DNA of 64,000 nt, taken from assembly GCA_029204225.1 (NCBI GenBank), contig CM055095.1:72812753-72876752 (forward strand), given 5' to 3'. The position numbers and the translations under genes were made by a program. Position 1 is the stretch's first letter. Every line of letters begins with the position of its first letter. This DNA is from Diphasiastrum complanatum (taxonomy: Eukaryota > Streptophyta > Lycopodiopsida > Lycopodiales > Lycopodiaceae). This document shows positions 1 through 9,900 of the stretch, one piece after another. The notes under the pieces were generated by a model. It was not told where the DNA came from. It made no database searches and saw nothing but the letters and a program-made list of their open reading frames with translations.

Positions 1-266
1 TGTATCTTGATGTGCACAAAATGCCTTGGAATCCATGGCTTGGCATGATGTATAGTGTTTGAAGTGTGCTACATGTATATAGACACATTTGTGGAACATC
101 TTGTAAGGGATCCTTTAAGAGGTGGTGAAAGATCCTTCATGGACATTATTTTCTATCGAAGTCTCAATAGTTCCTTGTTTGTAGCTGGATTTTTTAGACA
201 CTTCTAAAAGCATTAATTCATCTAGCAAGAGAGTTGTAAATAGATCAAGCTAAATTTGAGGAGGAG
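1..266 (+). mobile_element. 3' internal end of a disrupted copia-type element, ending in a polypurine tract
   Basis: No ORF is recognisable here. The stretch ends in a purine run, TTTGAGGAGGAG, immediately before the next element begins at 267. If the element at 267-6562 and one copy of its AGGAG duplication are removed, this purine run is followed directly by TGTGAAGAATTGAC at 6568. Polypurine tract followed by a TG-initial LTR is the normal 3' end of a copia-type retrotransposon. The assignment rests on that junction only; the 3' limit of the LTR was not found. Confidence 0.45.
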
Positions 267-1082
267 TGTTGGGGGTATTCCCAACAAAGTGTAAATAAAT
301 AAAATCATTCAATAAAATGTGTTGCGAGGGCATGGCATCCTGTGCACGTAAGCCCATGGCCCAATGAGCATGCAAGTAAAGTTGTAAATAAAATAAAGTT
401 GACTTGGGCCTTGGGATTAAAAAACTAAAGGCCCAAAGTCATTTTTAAACTTAGAGATTATTTTTTAGAATTGGGTCCAAATTGGGACTCACATGAATCT
501 TGTAATTACCAATGTACTTTTTGTGGACCCTTGGATCAAGTTGGGTCCAAGATGAATGGATAGGATCATTGTGAGTATTAGCCAATAGGATTGAGGGGCA
601 AGGGCCTTCCCCAATTTGTAAAAAGACACCATTTGTACACTATTTTCATGCTTAATGAGACGGAGAAAACTCTACCAATTTTGGAAGAGAAGCATCTTCA
701 TTTGCAATTCAATGCTTGCTATTGCTCTTGTTGTTTTCTATTGCTTTCAAGTTCATGCTTTTTGGTTTCAATAGTTTATGTTTCTCCTTTAGCAAGTACA
801 ATGTGCATTTGAGCTAACCTCCACCCTCCCTCTATCTCTCTCTTCTATCTTCTTTTTCCTCCATCTTATCTAATCTTCCCCTTCCTTTCACCTACCGTCA
901 TGATGAATGTTAGTGTAGAGGAGTAGAGTTAAGGGAGAGTAGTGTTAGTGGTGAGTAGAGTTAAGGGAGAAAGTAAGAAACTAACTAAAAATAGCATCTA
1001 TGCATAGTTAGCTACCTATCCAGTGATCTAACCCTTGTTGACAGGCAGGAGGGCTATACTACGCAAGATCTTCGACCCTACA
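267..1082 (+). repeat. 5' LTR of the Athila-like element
   Basis: This LTR is 816 bases, with TG...CA ends. It matches the 3' LTR at 5976-6562 except for a block of roughly 220 bases that is missing from the 3' copy (sequence around 400-660 here). The right end is fixed by the primer binding site that begins two bases later. Confidence 0.9.
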
Positions 1083-1083
1083 G

Positions 1084-1101
1084 TGGCACCGTTGTCGGGG
1101 A
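1084..1101 (+). other. Primer binding site, Asp-tRNA type
   Basis: TGGCACCGTTGTCGGGGA is complementary, with two mismatches, to the 3' end of plant tRNA-Asp (family pattern TGGCGCCGTTGCCGGGGA). It begins one base after the LTR end. Asp-tRNA priming is characteristic of Athila-type elements. Confidence 0.85.
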
Positions 1102-1769
1102 TAGGTTTCCACTAACTAGTTTAGCTGCATTTTAGCTATTTTCTTTCTGTTTAGAGTAGTTTTAGGTAGATTTTTGGGTGTTTAGAGTTAATTCGCAAAC
1201 CCTCTCAATCGATTCAAAATGTCAATTTACATCAGTGATGAAGCCTACGAGAGTTAGTGTGAAGATCTGGTGAAGATCAAACCAAAAAAGTGGTTCTAGA
1301 CCCTCGCAGACAGTGAAATTTTTACTTTTTGCGAGAGAAAACTCTTGTAGAGATTTCTCTAGTGAGATCTGACTCAAATCCAACTACTGTGAGCCTTGCG
1401 AGAGTTACTTCCTAGAGATCTAAAAGATATCAAGTTTTTTACCTGCAAAAACAGCTAAAGAACCCTCGCACAAGAGAACCCTCGCAGACTAGATCAGTGG
1501 AAAGATCTGCATCAGATCCAGCTATTGTCAAAATCTCAGGTCAATCAGTGCAAGGAGTAAAAAGTTATCAAGGAAAAACCACCGTAAAGGGCCTAAAATT
1601 CACTTCCGGCCGATCAGATTGATCAGATCCTTAGAGATCCAGACTGCATCCTACTATATAAGCAAGATCCAATCACTTTGGAGCCCACCATCAGATGAAT
1701 TTGAGATCGGGATGATCAATAGCACGAAGGATAGCAAATCAAGCACCACACCTTCTCAGATTAGCAGCT
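1102..1769 (+). other. Untranslated leader of the Athila-like element with repeated CTCGCA motifs
   Basis: No coding signal is seen. The stretch has several copies of the short motif CCCTCGCA and its reverse complement TGCGAG (near 1301, 1330, 1395, 1472 and 1489). A TATA-like string, CTATATAAGC, lies near 1655, about 115 bases before the gag start. The same motif returns in the noncoding part 3' of gag. Confidence 0.55.
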
Positions 1770-2915
1770 ATGCAACAAGAGGCAGAACCGGAACCAGCAC
1801 CAATGGATCCAATGGGCCAACCCGTACTTGTCGCTCCCTTGCAAGTAGTCCGGAGAGAACCACAGATGGAAATACCAAAATACAACAGATCATCAAATCC
1901 CATCCGATTCCTCCATATCTACGAGCAAGCTTGTGAAATCTACGGTGAACGGACACCTGTGGAGAAGCTGATGTTGTTTCCCATGTCCTTATTGGCAGTG
2001 GCTCAAGATTGGTTTTTCAACCTGTTAGAGAAAGAAAAATCCACCTGGGAAGTGGTTAAGGCGGCTCTCATTACGCGCTTTAAACCAAGAAAGTTTCTGG
2101 AAGACCCGTTCCTCCTGCTGAACAAAGTCAAGATGGAAAAACGAGAAAGGGTCAAGGACTATATCGAGTGGGTCAAACACTTACAATCCGAGTGCAGTGC
2201 AGCCCTAACTCCCGATCATGCGATGATCATGTGGTTCCTAGACGGACTACCACGAAGCATCAGAAGAGAACTGAAATGACGGGAGCAGTACGCTACTCTG
2301 CAAGAAGCTATGGAAGATGCCATCAAGGAAGAGGATGAGAGATATGACGACAAATATCCATCCACCCACACTCCTACTCCCTCGATCGCATCATCATCAA
2401 ACGCATCTGCTCTATCCATCGAACTGCTGTTGGAGCAAATGACAAAATTACACAAACAGCAGATGGAGCAACTTACGGTGCAGTTTGACCAGAAACTGAA
2501 GGCCTTACAAGGAGCTGTAGCAGTAACGCCACATCAACCGGAACCAAACCAGCTACAGTACCCAAGACGGGAAAATGTATGGTGTTCAGTGTGCACGCAA
2601 AACCATACAGCGAACGAGTGTTCAGTCCTAAAGCAAAATCTGAGACTGACACATGAATTCTGCCATCTATGCAATGCAACATCGCATGATACAGCATTTT
2701 TCCCGTTCAACCCCCGAATTGTTCAACAAAAGAGAAGTCCTTATCAAACTTCCTATCCTTATCATCAAGGGACACCCAACGTGGCACCAAGGTATGACAC
2801 GAGATCAACCACAACGTATGGCCTTACCTGCTCCACCAGGGCCAGACAATCAACAAGTGGCCCATGTAAACCTGACAGCAGCATAACCAGAGATGCAAAT
2901 GCCACCTCAACCTGA
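1770..2915 (+). pseudogene. gag of the Athila-like element (broken)
   Basis: The first ORF runs from ATG 1770 to a TGA at 2277. It carries the plant gypsy capsid pattern: LEIPKYN-type start, WEVVK and ITRFKPRKF, then DYIEWVKHLQSEC and GLPRSIRRELK. Sibling copies at 15.0-15.7 and 19.7-20.2 kb read Cys at the stop position, so the stop is a loss. The same frame then resumes (from 2310) with an acidic linker, a short coiled-coil-like glutamine-rich stretch, and two Cys/His clusters (CSVCTQNHTANEC and CHLCNATSHDTAFF) that correspond to the nucleic-acid-binding knuckles. The product would package the element's RNA in the cytoplasm. It is broken here by at least one stop, and the protease normally following it is gone. 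Confidence 0.8.
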
Positions 2916-3019
2916 GCAGCAACAGTGGTACGGACTAGATGAACCATTTATGGATCCTGTCATAAATGAGTATGTTGCGGCCTACGCAACTCAAACTCAG
3001 CATCAAGGCGGAAGAAATT

Positions 3020-3183
3020 ATGGTTGCAATCTGGTCCTGATGTATAAAACCAAGGAGATCAAGGAAAAGTTAAAATTCACAGGCAAAGGTCCTTATAGGA
3101 TCAAGAAAATTCTTAATCATGGAGCCGTGAATTTGGTAAAGCTAGGTGGGACACCATTCGATACACCCATCAAGGGTAGCTAG
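3020..3183 (+). pseudogene. Integrase C-terminal remnant
   Basis: The peptide around LVLMYKTKEIKEKLKFTG and GPYRIKKIL matches the C-terminal end of integrase in the minus-strand sibling (7.6-8.1 kb), which reads DLALMYKTKLIKGKLKFTG. The match ends in FDTPIKGS followed by a stop, as in the sibling's FDTPVNGS. It follows the gag region after only about 100 bases, so protease, RT, RNase H and the integrase core were removed by one or more deletions. Confidence 0.75.
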
Positions 3184-4018
3184 TTGCACAAGTACTGGCC
3201 ACCACAGTAAGACAGATCCAGATTGGGGGTGGCATGTTACAAAAAGCTATTCTGCTAAGCCATCACCGCTAGATCTAAGAAGATCAAGCCAAATCAAGCT
3301 AGATCCATCAAGATTCAGCCAGATCTGGCAAGATCGAAAAAATCCATCAGAATCCAAGAAGGATCCAGATCCAGATAGGATCAAGAAGGAAGCAGATCAT
3401 CAGATTGACTGATGGATCTGTTACCAAGTATTCATTATAATTTCCAAAGAACTACCAACAGTCAGATCAAGCTTGCATGAAGCTGATTACCAATTTACAA
3501 AAGTTAAAAATCAGAAAATCTTGAGATCTCATCAAAAAACACTCTGAAAGAGCACTTTTGTCTTGATTTTTTGAGATCCCCTAGGAGATACTCTTGACAG
3601 TCACCATATCTGACCTAGATGCATTCATGAAAATCTCTGCGAGAGTTTCTGATGGAGAAATCACCATTTTTTAGTGTGTATGAGGGTTCCCAGAAGCTAA
3701 ATTTTCGGAACCCTCGCAGAGCATCAAGATCAACTTACCAACCCTCGCAAGGTGCCTAAATGGAATCAAAGCAGTAAAATTAGCCTGCCTACATGGTCTG
3801 ATCTTGAGGATCCAATCACATGAACAAGTTGTGCGAGAGATCACTTCCTGCGAGAGTTGAGCCCTCGCAGACAGCCTGAACCCTCGCAGAACCTTCGCAT
3901 ACCTGTCAAATCACCTTCTGAACTCTCGCAGACTTCCCTAAGGTCTTAGAATTTTGTGAAGAAGGTGCCTGCCAAAATTTGGGTGGAACTGAGCAAGGTA
4001 AAGTAGATTTCACCTACT
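3184..4018 (+). other. Noncoding stretch between pol remnant and extra ORF, rich in CTCGCA motifs
   Basis: No ORF can be supported. The stretch contains about nine copies of CTCGCA or TGCGAG (roughly 3640-3925), including several CCCTCGCAGA forms. These are the same motifs as in the 5' leader of this element. A TATA-like CTATATAAGG lies just beyond, at about 4033. Confidence 0.5.
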
Positions 4019-5929
4019 ATGCACTCTAAATTCCGCTATATAAGGGCTGAATTCGAGTCATTTGTCACCTTTGCTAGCGAAGCTCTGCCGAAATTTACTC
4101 TAAAATTATCAAGTTCTCCATTTGCAACCAAACTTCCTACCAACTGTCATCTGATCATACTGAACACCGATCTGCGCTCTAACGTGTTTGCACCATTGCC
4201 AGATCGGACTGATCCTACCACCCCAGATGGCATTAGGTCCAATGAGAACCTGATAGAAGACAATGACGATGACACTCCACAAGTCGTCGGGGCCGATACA
4301 ACAAAAGCCCTTGCCAATGCTAGTGTACCGGCTGCTCCCACAAATCTAACGACGACGTACCAAACTCTGAGAAAATACATCCTGGATGCGGTAGCGGCCA
4401 AAGCCATTCTAGAAAGCAGGGTACTACACCTGTCGATGAGTAACACACAACTGTGAGAAGACCTCACCAAGCTGCAGCAAGAGCTAATTTTGGCTTAGCA
4501 ACATGAACAAGCAGGGCACTAGGAGATTGCCAAGCTGTAGCAGAAGGAGGAGGGCCTCAACGAATATATCCAAAGCCTCTCCAAAGCACTGACTGAGGCC
4601 TCCACGAAGGTGCGGGAGCTTCAAGCTGAAGCATTTCAACGGCTTGCCCCCATCCAGACACAACTTATCTCTTAGGAAGCAGAGAATACGTGCCTGGGGA
4701 CGGAGGTCAAAGCACTACAAGAGGAAAAGCTCGTCTACTTAGCTCAACCTACACCAGACTCAAGGCTGCTTTCTCAATCAAAAATGAATCTTCTATGACG
4801 TAAGGTGCAGGTTTATAGCCAAACCCTAAATAGCTACCAGACAGAGTTCAACAAATATCGGACAAGCGCAATGCACGAGCTTGCCCAGCCCAAGCAAGCC
4901 CTCAAGGCCTGCCAGAAATTCATGAAAACGAAGGCCCAGCCCACCAGCATGGTAGTTCCACCACCACCTACTTTTAACGCTGCACAAGCCAGTACAAGCC
5001 AAGACAAGAGCCAGCAGGCAGCAGGGGGATTTCAACAAGATCAAGAGTCCGAAGGCCAAAACCAAGGGCAGACGGATACGGCTGTTGAGACGTGAGACCA
5101 GGGCCAAGGCGCAACTACCATCCAAAGCCAAGCCACATCATCCAGAGGTTCGCGCACGATATCTGCCAGCCGGGTCTTCCGAAGACCGAAGTCCGTGGAG
5201 GAGAAAATGAATGAATTTTTATCAAAGTATCTCCACGAGTCATCAAGAGACGACTAGTAGATAGTGTTTTCTGCTCGAACAATCAAGGGCAACGAACTGC
5301 AAGTACTACCCGCCCTCCAACCACAACCAGAGTGGCATCAGCAGTTGTTCAAAAGAGACTCTGCGGCCATCAGGGCCTACATGATGAGTCCACAACAATT
5401 GCACTTCCTGCCATGTCCACAAAAATCCAAATGGGCAGAATGCGGCACCCCGCTGGACAAGATCACACTTCAGAATTTCAATTGGCCGGTCATACAATCA
5501 GAATATGGGTGGACTACGGATGTAGATGCCAAAAGGGCTCTCACCGCATTCGCCAACCAATACATCAATTGCCCTGATCCTACAGTCCGCGCGACAGCCA
5601 TTTACGCCCAAGACTTAGAACATCTGATGGGGATCGAAACTAAATGGGACAATTTTCTTCCATCCATATTCTTTGATGTTAATAAGGCGCTACCTTCAGA
5701 CAAAATCGAAGATCAGCTGCCAGTAGCTCGTGTCTATTACCGAGCTGCGCTTCAGGGTGATCCATGGACACGTCGATTCCAAACATGGGTCAACCAAGAT
5801 TGGCAGCGATGGGTCCACAAGTCTCTTCACACGCCAAAAGACTTGAAGAAATTGGACCGCCTCAACTTTATGGAGGACGTCACCACCTACCTCATCCAGC
5901 AAAGGCGGGCAAAGAAAACGCTCTATTAA
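4019..5929 (+). pseudogene. Extra ORF (aORF) 3' of pol in the Athila-like element
   Basis: One reading frame of about 637 codons spans the region. It is interrupted by nine stops: TGA at 4454, 4796 and 5093; TAG at 4496, 4520, 4538, 4673, 5255 and 5258. The N-terminal part has an acidic, Pro/Thr-rich segment (DRTDPTTPDG, IEDNDDDT). The middle is rich in Lys, Glu, Gln and Leu, like a coiled coil, and is followed by a Gln/Ser-rich linker. The C-terminal third (from 5264) is globular and Trp-rich, with PLDKITLQNFNWPVI, DQLPVARVYY and FMEDVTTYLIQQRR. The C-terminal part is matched by the minus-strand ORF at 18.0-18.7 kb and the N-terminal part by 62.0-62.2 kb. I see no signal peptide or convincing membrane segment, so it does not look like a classical Env. 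Function unknown; the true start may lie downstream of 4019. Confidence 0.7.
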
Positions 5930-5975
5930 ACCGGCAGAGTGCCGAGGGACCGGCACTACTTCAAGTCGTGGGTCC

Positions 5976-6562
5976 TGTTGGGGGTATTCCCAACAAAGTG
6001 TAAATAAATAAAATCATTTACTAAAATGTGTTGCGAGGGCATGGCATCCTGTGCGCGTAAGCCCATGGCCTAATGAGCACACAAGTAAAGTTGTAAATAA
6101 CCACTTGGGCCTTGGAATTAAAATTAACTAGAGGCCCAAAGTCATTTCTAGCTACCAATTTTGGAAGAGAAGCATCCTCATTTGCAATTCAATGCTTGTT
6201 ATTGCTCTTGTTGCTTTTTATTGCTTTCAAGTTTATGCTTTTTGGTCTCAATAGTTTATGTTTCTCCTTTAGCAAGTACAATGTGCATTTGAGCTAACCT
6301 CCACCCTCCCTCTATCTCTCTCTTCTATCTTCTTTTCCCTCCATCTTATCTAATCATCCCCTTCCTTTCACCTACCATCATGATGAATGTTAGTGTAGAG
6401 GAGTAGAGTTAAGGGAGAGTAGTGTTAGTGGTGAGTAGAGTTAAGGGAGAAAGTAGGAAACTAACTAGAAATAGCATCTATGCATATTTAGGTACCTACC
6501 CAGTGATCTAACCCTTGTTGACAGGCGAGAGGGCTATACTACGCGAGATCTTCGGCCCTACA
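5976..6562 (+). repeat. 3' LTR of the Athila-like element
   Basis: This LTR is 587 bases, starts TGTTGGGGGTATTCCC and ends CCCTACA, and is followed by the duplicated AGGAG. It lacks about 220 internal bases present in the 5' LTR, so one copy changed after insertion. Confidence 0.9.
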
Positions 6563-6567
6563 AGGAG

Positions 6568-7195
6568 TGTGAAGAATTGACATTAATTACTTTGATGTTA
6601 TTTTTCTCTCTCCTACGTGGCATTTCTTATACGGCCCTTTTCGGGCCAATATTTTCTCTAATGCCTCACATTGCCTAGAATCCATTAGTATTGAGCAACA
6701 TTATTATTACTATTATTTCAAACCGCTTTGGCATGGATTTTCCAGTTCTATTGTAGATCCCTTCAAAAACATGGCATTTTTTTTGTAGATTGTAGTGGAC
6801 GGGACAAATGCCTTACTCGCAACTATCACATTTTTCTTGAAGGGGTAGCAAAGGCAAAGAAGAGTAGCCATTTCAACAACTACCTTTGATATCCCATTTG
6901 GATCTTGATGAAAGTCAATGACTCTCCACCTGAACTTGAAGAAATAATAAAAGTACACAAACAAAGCTTAGATCTATTCAACGGATCTACAATTCATAGT
7001 ACATGAATGGAGAACATATATATAATGAGGTGGATTGAGCTCTCAACAATGGACTATTAGGTTCACACCACCCTATTACTGTATAGCCCTATCTCGACTT
7101 TGGGGTAGAATCCAAGAATAAATGGTTGACTTGTCTTGGATACCACAAAATCGAATTAGAAAAGTTGTCCTATGAAGTAGGGACTGTATAGACCA
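6568..7195 (+). mobile_element. Probable LTR of the disrupted copia element; otherwise nothing recognised
   Basis: The stretch starts TGTGAAGAATTGAC directly after the duplicated AGGAG, and in the pre-insertion sequence it followed a polypurine tract. It is AT-rich and non-coding. I could not find its 3' end or a second copy in the window, so only the start is supported. Confidence 0.35.
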
Positions 7196-7210
7196 CTAGG
7201 GAAAAGCCCT

Positions 7211-7258
7211 AAGATGAATATATATATATATGTGTATATATATTATATATGCGTGTGC

Positions 7259-7317
<59 letters not shown>

Positions 7318-7345
7318 TATGTATATATATATATGTATTTAGATA
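7211..7345. repeat. Compound microsatellite (AT)n-(TG)n-(AT)n
   Basis: A (TG)n run of roughly 55 bases (7260-7314) is flanked on both sides by TATATA stretches. This is simple-sequence DNA with no gene. Confidence 0.95.
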
Positions 7346-7620
7346 AATCAAGGGTGGATGTATAGTCTGAGAGCTCAACGAAGGTTTCTGATACTGTATT
7401 GGCCAAATCGGCCCAAAACAGTGGTTTTCTAAGTCATTTGCTATAAAAATACTGTGCTTTCGTTTCCTTATGCTGATGACTTCCTGACTTTTGCTCATCG
7501 GTCTTTCCTTATTTTTCTTTTCAACTGTCTTTTTCCAAAAAAAGTCAGCAAATTAAATACTGAAAACAAAAAATTGAAAACACATAAAATGAAAAAATAT
7601 ATTGAGATCAGGCTTGCTGA
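7346..7620. other. Unrecognised stretch next to truncated gypsy element
   Basis: No coding or repeat signal is seen. The minus-strand integrase homology of the neighbouring element stops near 7620, so its 3' end (noncoding stretch, extra ORF, 3' LTR) is missing or unrecognisable here. Confidence 0.4.
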
Positions 7621-7624
7621 ACTG

Positions 7625-8764
7625 GCGGAGCAGACTGCCAAAACTTGCGTAATCGGCTGCCATTTACCGGAGTATCAAATCATTTTTCATCCAAGTGCTC
7701 TAGAATTAATGTGCCATAGTTCAGGATTTCCTTCACTTTATACGGGCCTTCCCCAGTAAACTTCAACTTACCCTTGATCAGCTTGGTTTTGTACATCAAT
7801 GCAAGATCTCCTGCTTCCTGATCTTTCTTGTGCAATTGCCGATCGTGCCATGCCTTGCGGCGGGCTTTCTCTGCTACTAAGGCATGAACTGCCATCAATC
7901 GGGTTTCACATACTTTGTGCAACGCATCGTGACAAAGTTGTAAAGACTGATCATCATTTAATCGTTCCGTTGCTGCTATGTGTAAAGATCGGATTAAAAA
8001 TTCAATTGGCATAACAACATCTTGACCATAAACTAGTTGAAAAGGTGTTTGATTTGTACTATTTTTGTAAGCAGTTCTGAATGCCCATAATGTTGCATAC
8101 AGTTTATGTTCCCAATCAGACCAACTCGCTTCAACTGTCTTTGTCATAATGGTGCAGAGAATCTTATTGGAAGATTAAGCCTGGCCATTCCCTCTGGGTT
8201 AATAGGGAGTACTAAATCTGCGTATAACCAAAAAATCTTCCAGTAAACACTTTATTATTTGATTAACAAAGTGTGTACCCCGATCACTGACAATTTCAAT
8301 CGGACATCCAAATCTGATTATAATATTTTCATATAGAAACTTGGCCGTAAATTTCGCATCAGCTACTTTGACAGCTTTGGCTTCAACCCACTTGGTCATA
8401 TAATCAGTTGTGACGATAATGTATCGGGCCTGAGATCCTTAAGCAGCGGGATGAATAGGACCAGCATCCATTTTTCAAACGGTGCTTGCGATAAAACCGG
8501 ATGTAGGGGTTCATAATTATGTCGAGTAGGCCGTCGTGCTCGTTGGCAGACATCACATGTCTGAATAAAATTTTCTGTGTGCTTATGAAGCATAGGCCAC
8601 CAACAACGGGATTGCAAAAGTTTGCGAACAGTAATATCTATAGAGAAGTGTCCTCCACCCATGCCATCATGTGAAAACATGATTAGATTTGGTACTTCAT
8701 GCGGTAAAATACATCTTCGTAAAATATTATCTGATCCACGACGATACAATTGTCCTGCAATCAA
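7625..8764 (-). pseudogene. gypsy integrase (broken)
   Basis: From 8764 downward the product shows the zinc-binding N-terminal domain (HFSIDITVRKLL, then CDVCQRARRPT). Next come core segments around MTKWVEAKAV and FGCPIEIVSDRGTHFVNQ, the latter holding the second catalytic Asp, and the C-terminal segment TAYKNSTNQTPFQLVYGQ to KLKFTGEGPYKVKEIL. The integrase would insert the cDNA into chromosomes. Three frames are needed to read it. The stretch where the catalytic Glu belongs (near 8150-8200) is disrupted, and I could not find that residue. Confidence 0.8.
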
Positions 8765-9900
8765 TTAATAAGGTTGAGCCTTATGAATCAATTGTCTTTT
8801 TTGTACTTTTGTCAAAGAGTCATTCGGTTGTCCTAGCATCAGGTACTCAACAATATCTGCCGCCCACTCAGGTACTGCTTCAACATAGAACAACACAGCA
8901 TCTGGCAGTTCATCATCCACTTCAGTATTAACTGGTGCAGATTCAATTCGTGAAACGTGATCGGCTAGATAATGTTGCTTCCCCTTTTTGACCACAATAT
9001 CCACAAAGAAGATAATAAAAATTCGATAGTAGTTCGCATGACCCATAAACACATAGACTCCTCGAATTGTTGCTGGCGGTGGCAATTCCACAATAACTTT
9101 GATCTTAGAATAATCGGTGGCAATACCATGTCTTGATATCACATGTCCAAGCACCACTCCGTGAGAAACCCATATCTGACATTTTTCTAGATTTAGAGAA
9201 ATATGATATTTGCGGCATCTTTCAAAGACTTTCTCCAATCGATCCAGGTGGTCTGTATCTGTACTATGAACTCCCAAGTCGACCAAGTAAATTTCAAGGA
9301 ATTTCTGTAGATAATCTTTAAAGGCAAATTGCATTACTCTCTGGAATAAACTTGGTGTATTACAAAGTCCAAACGACATTACTTTGTAAGCATAGGTGTC
9401 CCATTCTGTTGCAAAAGCAGTTTTGTGACGATCGGCAGGTGCAATCTTAACCTGGTTGTAACCATTAAATCCATCCAGAAAACTATAAGCTTCCGCTCCA
9501 GCAAGGCGATCCAAAATGCTTTCAGTAAAAGGTAACGGAAAGTGATCCTTCCGTGTCACTTTATTCAATGCTTTGAGATTCACACAGATTTGCAATTTCT
9601 CTTTTTTTTAAGGAACAATGACAATTGGTGAAATCCATTCGGTATACTTGATCTCATAAATGAAATTGGCATCAAACAATCTCTGAAGTTCTTTCTTTAT
9701 CAGATCTGCCACATTAGGATTACAGCGATAGAACTTTGTAAGCTTTGGTATTGCATCAAGTACTAAAGGTATGGTATGTTCAATGACTAATGTCAAAATA
9801 CCCTTCAAATCTTGATAAGTCCATGAAAAACAATCTTGATACTTAATAAGTAGCAAAAAGAGTGCTTGATACTGTTCAGGAGTAAGTTGTGATCCCACTT
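8765..9900 (-). pseudogene. gypsy reverse transcriptase with RNase H remnant (broken)
   Basis: RT motifs run in order: YQDCFSWTYQDLKG, IKYTEWISPIVIV, VNLKALNKVTRKDHFPLP, SFLDGFNGYNQVKIAP, SFGLCNTPSLFQRVM, and the catalytic region, which reads YLVDLGVHS. The family pattern is Y-x-D-D, so the first catalytic Asp has become Val. A fragment of the same family at 61.8 kb still reads YLDDLGVHS. After MGHANYYRIFI the sequence jumps to the end of RNase H (KGKQHYLADHVSRIES), so the connection and most of RNase H are deleted. A frame break near 9605 separates the N-terminal RT from the rest. Confidence 0.82.

Larger units (their letters stand above)
267..6562 (+). mobile_element. Athila-like Ty3/gypsy LTR retrotransposon, pol-deleted derivative with extra 3' ORF
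   Basis: Both LTRs start TGTTGGGGGTATTCCC and end CCCTACA, and AGGAG is duplicated on each side (262-266 and 6563-6567), so the ends are exact. In order the element carries the 5' LTR, a primer site matching the 3' end of plant Asp-tRNA, a leader, gag with zinc knuckles, a short integrase C-terminal remnant, a noncoding stretch, a long extra ORF, and the 3' LTR. Protease, RT, RNase H and most of integrase are missing, so it cannot move by itself. The Asp-tRNA primer site and an ORF 3' of pol are features of the Athila branch of gypsy elements. Lineage placement is inference, because RT is absent in this copy. Confidence 0.88.

Noticed and set aside
591-812. 73-codon ORF inside the 5' LTR, and a partly matching 61-codon ORF in the 3' LTR
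   Set aside because: They lie in LTR sequence, are not conserved between the two LTRs over their length, and have no family features.
1084-1101. tRNA-like strings (also at 13527, 16941, 28388, 53112 and 58023)
   Set aside because: They are primer binding sites complementary to tRNA 3' ends; no cloverleaf or full tRNA gene surrounds them.
4019-5929. Calling the extra ORF an Env-like protein because of its position 3' of pol
   Set aside because: I see no signal peptide, membrane segment or cleavage site, so position alone is not enough.
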